From NCBI GenBank assembly GCA_963971535.1, contig OZ020585.1, positions 152,832,103-152,896,102 on the forward strand: DNA of 64,000 bases, read 5' to 3'. A program made the position numbers and the translations under genes. Under the pieces are notes generated by a model, which was not told where the DNA came from, searched no databases, and was given only the letters and a program-made list of their open reading frames with translations. Below, piece by piece: positions 46,527 through 56,083 of the stretch. Origin of the DNA: Notolepis coatsorum (Eukaryota; Chordata; Actinopteri; Aulopiformes; Paralepididae). The stretch's first letter is position 1; the number at the start of each line of letters is the position of its first letter.

Positions 46527-47470
46527 CACATTAACTGCCACGCTTATATCCATCAATGTATGATCACTGCCACCAGTCTAAACCTATGGGGATGTTCACC
46601 TTCTTTGCAGGGCTATAACTTTTTAAATTGTATTGCTAAATTGACATTACTATGGCCCATTCAACATCGATTATCTATCGTTCAGGATGTAGGAATGTTA
46701 TACTTTTTCATTCATATATTCATACAAAAATACCGTCTAGAATATAAGTATGTTTTTATCGTTTTCTGCAGTAATTCCTAGAACGCTAGTTATAGGCCTA
46801 AACGCATAATATAGATTATCGATTGCAGTTTATTCGCGATACACGCTATATTAAAAAATCCAACTGAATACGATCCTAAACGTTATGACTCATCATGCGC
46901 GGATGAAAGGGGGGGGGTCGTTTATAATTCCGTGATCGTCAGTAAATGCTTTATGTAGTATGGGTGATATATTGATCAGAGCGGTTTGCATTGAAAAGAA
47001 TAAACCATCAAGCTGAAAGTAACGTTACTGTCCTTTTACCGTTCGCAGATGAGACTGGAGGAAAGATATCGCACTTATTTGACGTCGATCGACTAGATCC
47101 ATTTCCGGTTTGTATGGCGCAATAAACGCCCAAATCATATCGATTATTGAGTTATGGCAGCGATCCATATACACGGATGTGTGTCTAGAGTCCCGCAACA
47201 ATATGTGACTGCCGGATGGAATTCCCAGATGCACCGAGATCACCAGAGATCCATTTCCGGTAGTAACTCGCCCGATCATCCACCCGGCGGCGGTATTGAA
47301 GCGCTGCACGGTTGTGCCGAGTCCCACTGTATCAGCCGAGGCTGGGTGGCGGAATTATGAATACCAAGGCGAAAAAATTAAATATGATCTCAATAACGTC
47401 GTACGCCATGGATTGGCGGAATTCGCATGATCAGCAAACCCATCGTAAGCCGTTTATGGCGGTGGATGTG
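46527..47470 (+). mobile_element. piggyBac-like MITE, copy D (944 bp)
   Basis: Lies between TTAA at 46523-46526 and 47471-47474. Ends CACATTAACTGCCACGC and the inverse of CACATCCACCGCCATAAACG. It shares interior sequence with copy A in inverse, including CTTTGCAGGGCTATAACTTT near 46602 and the G-run next to TCGTTTATAATTCCG near 46917. The first 37 bases extend the interrupted LINE frame to a stop at 46561-46563. Confidence 0.72.
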
Positions 47471-47799
47471 TTAAAGAGCACCTACGGGAGGCTGCAATTC
47501 GAAACTGGCCACCGTAAATGTCCAAACCCCCCACCCCCACCCCCTCCTAATAGACAGTCTCCTCTCCACCGCATGTATATATTCTCTCCCCGTGGTATAT
47601 GTATATTTCTCTCCCACCCACCCACCCCCTCCTAATGTACAGTCCCCTCCCCATCATATGTATATACTCTGTCAGGATCTATGAGTAACAGTACTGTATA
47701 TTTGAATACCGTATATGTCACAAATGTATCAGTACCAAATACCCATATGTCCCTATGCCATAAATGTCATGTATGTTGAGTATGTCATAAATGTCAATA

Positions 47800-47928
47800 T
47801 GAAATGAAAATGGGGGACCCTGATGTAAACAAGACAAACGTCTTTCTCTGGTCTGCATCCCCTTAACAATTGTGTGTATTGAGCCATACTGTATTGTACC
47901 CATTCTGCAATCTGTTAAATAAAGTTTT
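47800..47928 (+). repeat. LINE 3' tail
   Basis: AATGGGGGACCCTGATGTAA...ACCCATTCTGCAATCTGTTA then AATAAAG; same tail as 15147-15405 and 25985. No coding part is attached. Confidence 0.75.
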
Positions 47929-48018
47929 CATTCATTCATTCATTCATTCATTCATTCATTCATTCATTCATTCATTCATTCATTCATTCATTCATTCATT
48001 CATTCATTCATTCATTCA
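47929..48018 (+). repeat. (CATT)n microsatellite, LINE tail
   Basis: About 22 tetranucleotide copies following AATAAAGTTT; the terminal repeat of the LINE tail, expanded. Confidence 0.95.
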
Positions 48019-48713
48019 ACATGGGATTCCCATCAGAATGCATTGGAGATCAGTACATCCAGGGCACTGAAAAGCTCTACGGTGAAGGATTGTGGTTGGC
48101 ATCAGAGCCGCATAGTGGCAAATAAAGTTCAGGTTTAAAAGTGAATTAAAACTGCTACATGTAAATCATGCAGAATGTTGCACTTCTGGTGAGATGCTAA
48201 ACTGCATTTTGTTGTCTTAGTACTTGTACTCTCTGCAATGACAATAACGTTGAATCTCATCGAATAGGAATTCAGAATAGAATAGTCTCATTGTGTATGG
48301 TAGGCTACAGTATCTTCTTGTGTTAAAAACAACGACACAGTGTCATAGATGTGAAGCATTCTCTTATAGATTGAGCTGGTCTTACATAAAGTGCCATGCC
48401 TAGGAGAAGCCACTAGGGGCAAAGTGGTTAAGTGTGAGTGAATTAATGGATGAGTGATTTAGTGACATTGTCGATTATAAAAGTGCTTTGCTTCAAACTG
48501 TACTACCAGTAATGTGCTTTGTGCTTTTTATCTGCTTAAATTCAGGGTTAAACTCAAGTTATCAGCACAATTCTTCATAAAAATCCCGGTAGACGACAAC
48601 GCTATGCATCCAAAAGCCAGAAAAGACTGAATTATTCTAACAGAAAACAGCTGAAATGGGCAATAAAGCAAAGACCATATGGTCATTATCGTGATTCATT
48701 TGACACAAATATA
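48019..48713. other. Unassigned sequence
   Basis: No recognisable gene, RNA or element end. Confidence 0.35.
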
Positions 48714-50251
48714 TGTAGCAGGGTGGATTATCCCTGCTTCGTGGGAACGGTTGCTGGCAGTCACAAGGTAGCTGGACACAGTAGAGCTCCGTCTGACTGC
48801 ACCCTCGTCTTTGGGCCTGGAGCGTCAAACTGGGGCCCGGTAGTGGGAGTGAATGGGGCCCGGGATTTACCAACCTGGTCCGGTACTCTGGTCTTCCTCG
48901 CCTCTCCGGGGCGGTCAGCAGTACTCCCCAACTCGCTCTCACTTCCCTGAATACCTCCTTTAACCCTCCCACACCTAGTGACTGATATGCCTAATTAGAT
49001 TCGTTCCTCCCGCAAGCAGTACCCTCCCTTGATGACCACTAGAAACCTTACAATGAAAAGGGGAGAGTTGGGTAGGAAGGGGTAATGGTATATACGTTAC
49101 CCACACCAAAAGAGTTAACACTAGGCACAGGAATGGACACGCACACAGAACCCCATTTAAGCCTTTATATTAATTGTACTGTTCAGTTAAAATGATTTAA
49201 TAGGAGTGGTCGAATGGACTGAAGTCCCACTATAGCTCCGTGTGTAACTCAATACCTTGTAGACACGTATATTATACACCCACCTCTGGGTCAGTACCCT
49301 GTATAATACCTCTATCAGGCTTTAATTATATGGCCAGAATAATACCTCCTCCCCACAGGGAAAGGGTTAATTAAATGGGAATTATTATTAAAGAACCAAC
49401 ACGTTATCACACTCAAAGGAAATAAAAAATTTGGGCCCACTGTACCAGAACAAAAGTCCTATGCTAATGCCGGCATGTAATGTTTATGGGGTACCCCTAT
49501 GAACTGTAGTTAGCAACGTTAGCTTCACCCGTAGGCCGCACCACACTGTGTACTGTGTAATAGCTCCGGAGCATCGAAGCTCTTATTGTACTCAACCAAG
49601 ATGGCGGCCTCGCTGCGCCACCACCGTCCAGGTAGCAAGATGGCGTCGAACGCTCTCGTCGCGGGCGCTAGCAAGCGGGGCTGGAGCAGAGGGCAGTAGC
49701 TGGCTGAGAGTGTGTGCTGGGTGATGGCGACCTCTGCTGGACGGAAGAACTCCCGTGCTGGGCTGTCGACCGCCGGAGCAGAGCAGACGTCGAAACGCCG
49801 GTGAATACTGGTTGTTGACAGCCGGCGCTGGGTTGACGCGCAGCCATACACTTGCCCTACCTTAAACTGAAGCTACTCTCTGGGTCCAAAGCACCTCCCG
49901 TTGTAGCTGCGGCCGTTCACGGCTCCATCCCACGCCGAAGAGATCTTCCTGTTCCCCTCCCCTCCAGGTGATTTCCTCTTCCTCGTTCCTTGCTTCTCTC
50001 CACGCTCCGCCTGCCACCTGCCGCCCCCTGCTGGCACCGCCACCTAGCCCCACAGGAAGAGAACTGGGTGGATCGAATATGAACCAGTTTCTTGTTTATA
50101 ATACATATTCCAGCTGGTAGGAGAAGGAGACACCCGTGTCATTGTTCGTGAGAATATCAATGGAAACTAGTCAACATGTCTTTGTGCACAAAGGGGAGAT
50201 AAAAGGCAAGTCAGCACTTCTGAATAATAGCCATATTTTCAGGGTGCTACA
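48714..50251. repeat. Candidate solo LTR (1538 bp), CpG-rich 3' part
   Basis: Begins TGTAGCAGGGTGG and ends GGTGCTACA, giving the inverted heptamer TGTAGCA/TGCTACA. TATA flanks it at 48710-48713 and 50252-50255. It has no coding domain. The right third is CpG-rich and carries two YY1-like AAGATGGCG motifs (near 49600 and 49639), which suggests promoter activity. It could also be another repeat with fortuitous ends, since the 4-bp flank is weak. Confidence 0.45.
49590..49650 (+). promoter_or_regulatory. Paired YY1-like motifs
   Basis: CAAGATGGCGGCC near 49599 and CAAGATGGCGTCG near 49638 both fit the YY1 core. They lie about 40 bp apart in CpG-rich sequence inside the candidate LTR. A promoter role is inferred only. 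Confidence 0.4.
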
Positions 50252-50676
50252 TATACAATATTTACAGAAAGTTCTGTGGCAGTAAAGGGAAAAAAAGAAC
50301 TAAATGGATGACTACAGTGTCGAGGGGGTAAAAAGTCAGCAGATGATTCGGCAGAGTAGGTTACTTATCACCAGTGCCATCTGCTCGCAGCGTCCCTGGC
50401 CAGGTGACCAGAGTTGATCTTGGCCTCTGGCTGTCTGCATCAGGGCCTAATTAACGGTGAGGATGTCAGTGCTCTCCTCGGAGTAATGAATGGACTGGAT
50501 GTCTGCTCTCCTGCCACAGTAGGCCGTATGGTGAAGGCTGAGAAGTGGCTAGAAAACGATTCTCGAGTTTTATTTTACGCAATTGGTGCGAGTTTGGTCA
50601 CGTATGGCGCTCGACCAATAGCAGCTCTCTTTGTTGCCTACTTACAGACAACAAGAGATTTGTGTAAACCGAAGGA
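50252..50676. other. Upstream sequence of the unassigned ORF
   Basis: Non-repetitive by eye. GACCAATAGCAG near 50612 holds a CCAAT box about 60 bp before the ATG of the next ORF, and GTCACGTATGGCG lies just before it. No TATA box is evident. Confidence 0.35.
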
Positions 50677-51297
50677 ATGGAAGCAACGGAAAGGCAGTAC
50701 ACATCGACGAGTACAGAAGAGGACGAAAATGGAGAAAAAACACCTTCTAAAGTTCGCAAAAAGGTTTCTAAACAATGTTATATGCATCTCACGTCCGTTC
50801 AGAAAGAAAGTGTACAAGATTTTACACAGACATGGTGGGATAGATATAAAAACTCCATCGAGCGGTGGCTTAAATTGCCAGGCGAGAATCGTATCAGTAC
50901 ATACAAACATTGTTTAGAGATTGAGTTTGCCAATGTTCCTGGAGATGCTGGTTTTCACACTACTTGCTATAGGCGGTTTATCGACAAAAAACGCTTGGAT
51001 ATAGCTGCGAAACGGGCTATGTGTTCTGCAGCTCAAGATGTGGATGCAGGAGAGTCTGAGCTTACAGAACATTGTTCTACAAGTGAAAGTCATCTGAAGA
51101 AACTTCGATCCAGGACAGGCCTACCAGCTTTTGTCGGACATGTACTTTCAGTCTTGTGCATCATTTGCAAGAAAAGGGACAAGTATGTGTATGTGAAGGG
51201 CAAACGCAAGAGGGACCATCTATCATTGGCTGAAACCTTGGCTACACATACACATTATACTGGGGGAGGGGTGCATGCTGTGGCTCTTTTGTCCTAG
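50677..51297 (+). CDS. Uncharacterised 206-residue ORF, possible first exon or transposon-associated protein
   Basis: The ATG at 50677 opens a frame with protein-like composition and no resemblance to the elements around it. The N-terminus is Ser/Thr/Glu-rich and then basic (TPSKVRKKVSKQCYMHL). A helical block follows (KESVQDFTQTWWDRYKNSIE), then FANVPGDAGFHTTCYRRFID and KKRLDIAAKRAMCSAAQD, a Cys/His-containing segment, and near the C-terminus CIICKKRDKYVYVKGKRKRD, with a CX2C pair and a basic run. I recall similar blocks in large uncharacterised fish proteins, but cannot assign a family. The frame ends right before a GT/G-run, so it may be a first exon cut by repeat expansion, or a decayed copy. 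Function unknown. Confidence 0.4.
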   Translation: MEATERQYTSTSTEEDENGEKTPSKVRKKVSKQCYMHLTSVQKESVQDFTQTWWDRYKNSIERWLKLPGENRISTYKHCLEIEFANVPGDAGFHTTCYRRFIDKKRLDIAAKRAMCSAAQDVDAGESELTEHCSTSESHLKKLRSRTGLPAFVGHVLSVLCIICKKRDKYVYVKGKRKRDHLSLAETLATHTHYTGGGVHAVALLS

Positions 51298-51298
51298 T

Positions 51299-51329
<31 letters not shown>

Positions 51330-51330
51330 T
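51298..51330. repeat. (GT)n followed by G-run
   Basis: GTGTGTGTGTGTGTG then about 18 G residues, directly after the stop of the unassigned ORF. Confidence 0.9.
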
Positions 51331-51589
51331 GAGTGAAGCCACAGGCGATTTAACAGAGATTGACATAGATAACATTTCCCTCACATTATCAAAATACAAT
51401 CAAAGAAATTCTCAGTCCCAACACGCACTCATGTCATTTTCCAATTTTATTTAAGGGCCTGTTGCTGAGAGGTGAAACAAGACACCACCCTTCTTTTGCA
51501 TATCCAAGACAAAGACTGTGTGGCCTTGGAGGTGCGATATGACAAAACCTGTTACACCAGATCCTTGACTCAGGCCCAGTGTTCATTTT

Positions 51590-51850
51590 GGCAGCTATTT
51601 TCATTTTAGTTTTAGTCTTAGTCATGTGTCAAGTGCTCTTTTTTCGTTTTCATCATATTTAGTCATCTTCATTTATTTTTTGTTTAGTCAGTTTTAGTCA
51701 ACTAAATGTCTGAGCATTTTAGTCTTAGTCAGTTTTTGTCCCAATTTTGTCTTTTTTGTTTTAGTCTAGATTTAGTCGACGAAAACGGATGACATTTTTG
51801 TCTATTTTTAGTTCATGGAAAAAAACTTGTCAGAAATAGTCAACATGGAA
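51590..51850. repeat. TTTTAGTC-rich interspersed repeat
   Basis: Repeated TTTTAGTC / TTTAGTCAAC motifs, ending with AGATTTAGTCGACGAAAACG. This pattern is typical of the terminal part of a fish DNA transposon. AAACTAAACTAAAACTAG near 52357-52374 may be its partner end. Confidence 0.5.
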
Positions 51851-52639
51851 CATTTTCTGATTTAAATTGCGTATTTTCTTTTTACCTAGGGGAATCTGAG
51901 TCGGCAAAAATGCGCTCCACTCGTTGTGCGCTAAGTACCCACCGTCTTATAACAATAGCGCAGGTCGTCAGGTGTCTTCAACTACACTACCCGGCATTTA
52001 TCTATCACCTAGACTTTGCATAATAATAGGATACCATACTAACAGAAAGAGAAGTGTGGAACTCTCACTATGTGACAAATGGTCCCGACTGGAAGGATGA
52101 GGCATTAAGTTGTGCTTCAGAAGGAAACTGTCCTTCTATAAACTGTAAGTTACATTGTTAATTTAGTCTGTATTTACTTTTCTAGTTTAAGTTAATTCAA
52201 TTAAAGAAATTGTAACTACAATATTGTATCTACAATTACATTTAAAACATTGTTTGTTTTTCAACCATATCTGTTGACAATATAATTTCTTTATATATTG
52301 AAGGATACATCCTGCTACCTTTTTCAGCTTCTCTATTTCAAGGCAATATTTACAAAAACTAAACTAAAACTAGTAATTTCCTATACAAACATGTTTCCTA
52401 CTATTTATGCATAATAATCATCTGTTCTGTGCGACCGCGAGGGAACATGTATGCGCGTGCGCACGAGCGTGCACGGTAGCGCGAGTGCACGTGGTGTCCA
52501 GGCAGTTCTGATATTACGACTGCATCCCTGGGTCCAATGTATTGTTGCTCCTACAGTATATGTTGGTGTAGACATGGTCCAATGTATGCATCAAAGAGAG
52601 CAGTACGGATGTGGTGATGTTGTTTCTGACCAGAGAGAC

Positions 52640-52795
52640 GACGCTGAACTCTGTCTGTCTTCTGTTTGCTGTGTCTTTCCTTTCTCTCTGCCATGTCTGT
52701 CCTCTCTCTGCTGTGTATGTCCCCTCTCTCTGCTGTGTCTGTCCTCTCTGTCATGTCTGTCCTCTCTCTCTCTGCTGTGTCTGGCAGCGGTATAT
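52640..52795. repeat. CT-rich minisatellite
   Basis: Irregular repeats of CTGCTGTGTCTGTCCTCTCT. Copies vary between 19 and 27 bp. Confidence 0.75.
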
Positions 52796-52894
52796 TCTAT
52801 AACAACAGGATACTGTAAACTAAGTAAACAGAACACACAGTAGTACTAGTAGTAGTGATTTTTAATGCAAAATAAATATTCAACATTGTCTTTT

Positions 52895-53356
52895 TTTTAT
52901 TATTATCTTTTTCCCCCTCCTTTTTTCCGATTGTTCTCCCATCCCACTGTTAGTCGTTATGCCAATTCCCAACTCCATTCCTGGTTGTTGCGCACCCCCC
53001 CCTACTGTTGGTCCGGGAGGCCGGAGACTATCACATGCTATCCTCTGACACATGTGCAGCCAGCCGGCAACCAGCCTGGCAGCGCAGATTATCACTGGGA
53101 GAGTGTAACGTGTGGAAGGTCACACTACCTCCCTCCAGATCCTTCCTTCGCTGAGCAGGCGCCCCGACCGAACTGTAGGAGTTTTTTCTGTTTACAATGC
53201 CCAGGACCCACCCACCAGCTTTCCCACCCCTAACACTGCCAATTGTGTTAGTATGAGCGATCAGCCAAGCTGGTAGCAACGCCGAGAGCTGGGCTCGAAC
53301 CCAGCGTCTCCAGCGTTGGTGGCGAGCGCCTTGCCCACTACACCACCTAGCCGCCC
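52895..53356 (-). mobile_element. tRNA-derived SINE, antisense, best-preserved head
   Basis: TCAACATTGTCTTTT (52880-52894) and TCAACATTCTCTTTT (53357-53371) form a 15-bp target duplication with one mismatch. The minus strand begins GGGCGGCTAGGTGGTGTAGT, with a B box GGGTTCGAGCCC, then the body shared with the copies at 10150, 10662, 28798 and 30803, and a T/A-rich end. About 460 bp. Confidence 0.83.
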
Positions 53357-53725
53357 TCAACATTCTCTTTTGAGACTCCGCCTCAGACTCTTATCATTTG
53401 GCACTAAAAGCTAAACATTGTCACCGGTATGGCTGTCTGCATTATGTCATTAATTGTGTGCAAGAGGTCGATCAGTGACCACGTTAGCGTGAGCTAGGTT
53501 AGCCTCTAGTTAACGCAAGCTAGATGGAAACAATGTAACGTTACTGGTAAAAAAGTGATTTACCTTGGAATACTCCTTTGCCAACTTGTTGTACTTTGCT
53601 TGCAGGTCTGCAGCTGGATTATGAATAGTTGTTACGACGGAGCAGGTAAGGTCCCAGTTGTGGAGGAAATAAACAGAGGCAGAGATTGATTTGCTCGTTT
53701 AACGTTAGGTTAGGAATATAACCAA

Positions 53726-54010
53726 GTTCTGTTAGTAGTGGTGACGCTCGGTGTCACTCATGCACTGTCCTCGCACACGTGCATGCGCACTGAATAAAAT
53801 TCCACAATGTACCTTTATCCCAGTATTCATCTGACCACACCCCTCATTAGCTTACCTTCATAAGCAGGTGTGTGGCCATCTGCTCTCCTCCTTCCCAAGC
53901 TTTCACCACAAGGTGAGATCAAGGGCTGCAGCGGCCTCGGACGCCGAGCGTCACCACTACTAACAGAACGTTCTGTATCGTAGTGGCTCTCGCTCGGCGT
54001 CACTCATGCA
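53726..54010. repeat. Three-copy inverted/direct repeat, possible DIRS-type terminus
   Basis: GTTCTGTTAGTAGTGGTGAC (30-bp block 53726-53755) recurs in inverse at 53940-53969 with one mismatch, and a diverged third copy follows directly from 53970 in the original orientation (GTTCTGTATCGTAGTGGCTC). All end in GCTCGG(C/T)GTC, and two go on to ACTCATGCAC. The arrangement suggests the terminal region of a DIRS-like element, matching the DIRS-like gag fragment at 57987-58328, or a small MITE next to a related end. Confidence 0.5.
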
Positions 54011-54514
54011 CAAGGGAGGCCGAGCGATGGCCATCGGCCGACAAATACACCCCGCTGAAGGCCCCCCACAACCATCAGAACAGGGAGGGCCGAGCCCCCC
54101 CGACCCCCCCTAATGGAGGGCACCCCCCCTATTGGAGGTTCCCGGGAGGGCGACGGACCCGACCGTGCGAAGAGGCACTCAAGCAACTCAACGCACAGAC
54201 CGTGGCCTGACCCCACGACTACACACACGCACAACCCGCATGCCACCCGGGAACGAACGGAGGGAACAACCTCGTTACTGCCCCCAGAATCACGGGGTCA
54301 TGGGCAAACCCAACCCCGTGGCAAGGCCGTAGCAGCGGAGCGCGAAGGAAGGCCCAGACCCACCAAAGGGACTGGACCCCCTGGAACGGGGGCCCGGAGA
54401 AGTCCATAATGCCAGCATGAAGACCCCACCAGGTGGGCACTTAGTGACCCCGCCCCCCACATCGCCAGCGTATTCAGACAAAGGCCCCTCAGCCGAGCGG
54501 GCCCTGTCCCCCCA
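54011..54514. other. GC-rich unassigned sequence, possible DIRS interior
   Basis: CCCCCC-rich and GGGAGG-rich DNA without a recognisable domain in any frame. It lies between the DIRS-like repeat and the L2 fragment. Confidence 0.35.
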
Positions 54515-55397
54515 ATACATTTAGTCATTTAGCTGACGCTTTTATCCAAAGCGACTTACATGTTCTGTACGACAAGCCATCAGGAAGGGCACAACTCTAT
54601 CAGCTGAGCAACAATGTTCATCAAAGTGTTGAGTGCTACAGTGTAGGTTAGTTTATTAGGACAAGTGCATGACAGTAAGGTTAGTTCGTTGGTTCGTTTT
54701 TTTTCTTTTTTTTTAGATAATGGTTGAAGAAGTGCGTCTTTAGTCGACGGCGAAAGATTGGACATGTTTCGGCTGTCCTAACTGGGGTGGGTAGTTCATT
54801 CCACCATTGTGGGGCAAGGACTGAAAATAGGCGACTTCTCTTTGATGACCCTCCCGGAGCTTGGATAGGAGTAGGTCTGAGGCGGCCAGAAGATGCAGAG
54901 CGTAGGGGTCTTGAGGGTGTGTAGTTAGAGACCATTGACCGGAGGTAGGCGGGAGCGGTTCCCTTTGCCGCACGGTATGCTAGGTCGAGGGCCTTGAAGC
55001 GGATTCGTGCAGCAATGGGGAGCCAGTGCAGGTCCCTAAGAAGTGGGGTGACATGGGCCGACTTCGGTAGGTTTGAGATCAGGCGGGCCGCTGCGTTCTG
55101 AATGAGTTGAAGAGGCTTAGTGGCAGTGGCCGGGAGGCCAGCGAGCAGTGCGTTGCAGTAGTCGAGGCGGGAGATGAATGTTGATTGGACGAGGAGTTGG
55201 GTGGCTTCTTTTGTCAGGAAGGGGCGGATCCTTCTGACGTTGCTCAGGAGGAATCGGCAGGTTCTGGTTGTCGCTGCGATGTGAGCAGAGAAGTTCAACT
55301 GGTCGTCGAGGACAACACCAAGGTTCTTGGCGGTCGGGGACGCGGTCACAGCTGCATTCTCGACTGTGATGGAAAGGTCGGCACACTGACCCTGCAG
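54515..55397 (-). mobile_element. L2-type LINE, 5'-truncated 3' fragment
   Basis: The minus strand ends TGTAAGTCGCTTTGGATAAA then AGCGTCAGCTAAATGACTAA, the widespread teleost L2 3' terminus. Upstream it encodes the last part of RT (55349-54681). 5' truncation is near 55397. Confidence 0.88.
54681..55349 (-). CDS. L2-type LINE RT C-terminal domain
   Basis: 222 residues, open. Begins TASPTAKNLGVVLDDQLNFS, the strand after the RT catalytic motif, then SRLDYCNALLAGLPATATKP, LQLIQNAAARLISNLPKSAH, TPLLRDLHWLPIAARIRFKA and the terminal WWNELPTPVRTAETCPIFRR. The catalytic motifs A-C lie upstream of the truncation and are absent, so the fragment cannot be active. An intact frame in a truncated copy suggests recent insertion. 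The C-terminal Lys/Asn run comes from T-rich sequence near 54700. Confidence 0.82.
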   Translation of the reverse strand: MTASPTAKNLGVVLDDQLNFSAHIAATTRTCRFLLSNVRRIRPFLTKEATQLLVQSTFISRLDYCNALLAGLPATATKPLQLIQNAAARLISNLPKSAHVTPLLRDLHWLPIAARIRFKALDLAYRAAKGTAPAYLRSMVSNYTPSRPLRSASSGRLRPTPIQAPGGSSKRSRLFSVLAPQWWNELPTPVRTAETCPIFRRRLKTHFFNHYLKKKKKNEPTN

Positions 55398-55969
55398 TAC
55401 AGGCAGTCAGCACGGCCGTAATAAACAAGGCTTACCACGGAAGCAGGCAGCGCACCGGGGAAAAAACCAGGCAACAGGCTGTTAACCCGAGCCGGAGACT
55501 GCGGACGAGACAGGCGCCAGAGGGGTCAGCTGTACACAGCCGCCCCGGCGGAAGGGGCGTATGCTGGCGTTGTCGACACCATGACAAACCTCCCACAAAG
55601 CGAAGGCTGACACAATTGGCAGACGTCATGAACGTGCAGGGGCACACTCAACCGGGCAACCCGGGAGTTGACACTGCACCGACACACCAGAGAACCAACC
55701 ACCCAGTCGTTACCCTATGCGGTGGTTGGTCCCATAACCCCTCAGGAAAAAACTCCAAAACTTACCTGCGGCACTACCGCAGTACACATGTTTCAGTTTC
55801 CAACAGGGTTATCCCGGGCCTACGGGTCAACGAAAAACATTACTTCGGACCGGGCCCGGCGATACGGGGAGCACAGGGTCCCCCGAGGAGGTCAAAGACC
55901 ACCCCAACAGGCCCCTCTTCGCCACGCGTAAGAGAAGAGCGAAAGAAATGGAGAACCAGCCCCAAGCCC
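55398..55969. other. GC-rich unassigned sequence
   Basis: No domain recognisable. It adjoins the 5S-like segment and may be the body of the same SINE-like element or part of the DIRS-like element. Confidence 0.35.
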
Positions 55970-56083
55970 CCCGTACTTGGTATTCCCAGGAGGTCACCCG
56001 ACCAAGTACTAACCAAGACCAACCTGCGTGGCGGCCGAGATCTGACAAGATCGGGCGTGTACAGGTTGGCACGGCCGTAAGCC
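55970..56083 (-). pseudogene. 5S rRNA-like sequence (5S pseudogene or 5S-derived SINE head)
   Basis: The minus strand reads GGCTTACGGCCGTGCCAACC, then TACACGCCCGATCTTGTCAG, ATCTCGG, and later TTGGTTAGTACTTGGTCGGG and TGACCTCCTGGGAATACC. This follows vertebrate 5S rRNA in order along nearly its full length (about 114 of 120 nt), including the internal promoter region, with scattered substitutions. The last bases, which should pair with the 5' end, are altered. It may be a dispersed pseudogene or the head of a SINE3-type element. Confidence 0.75.
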
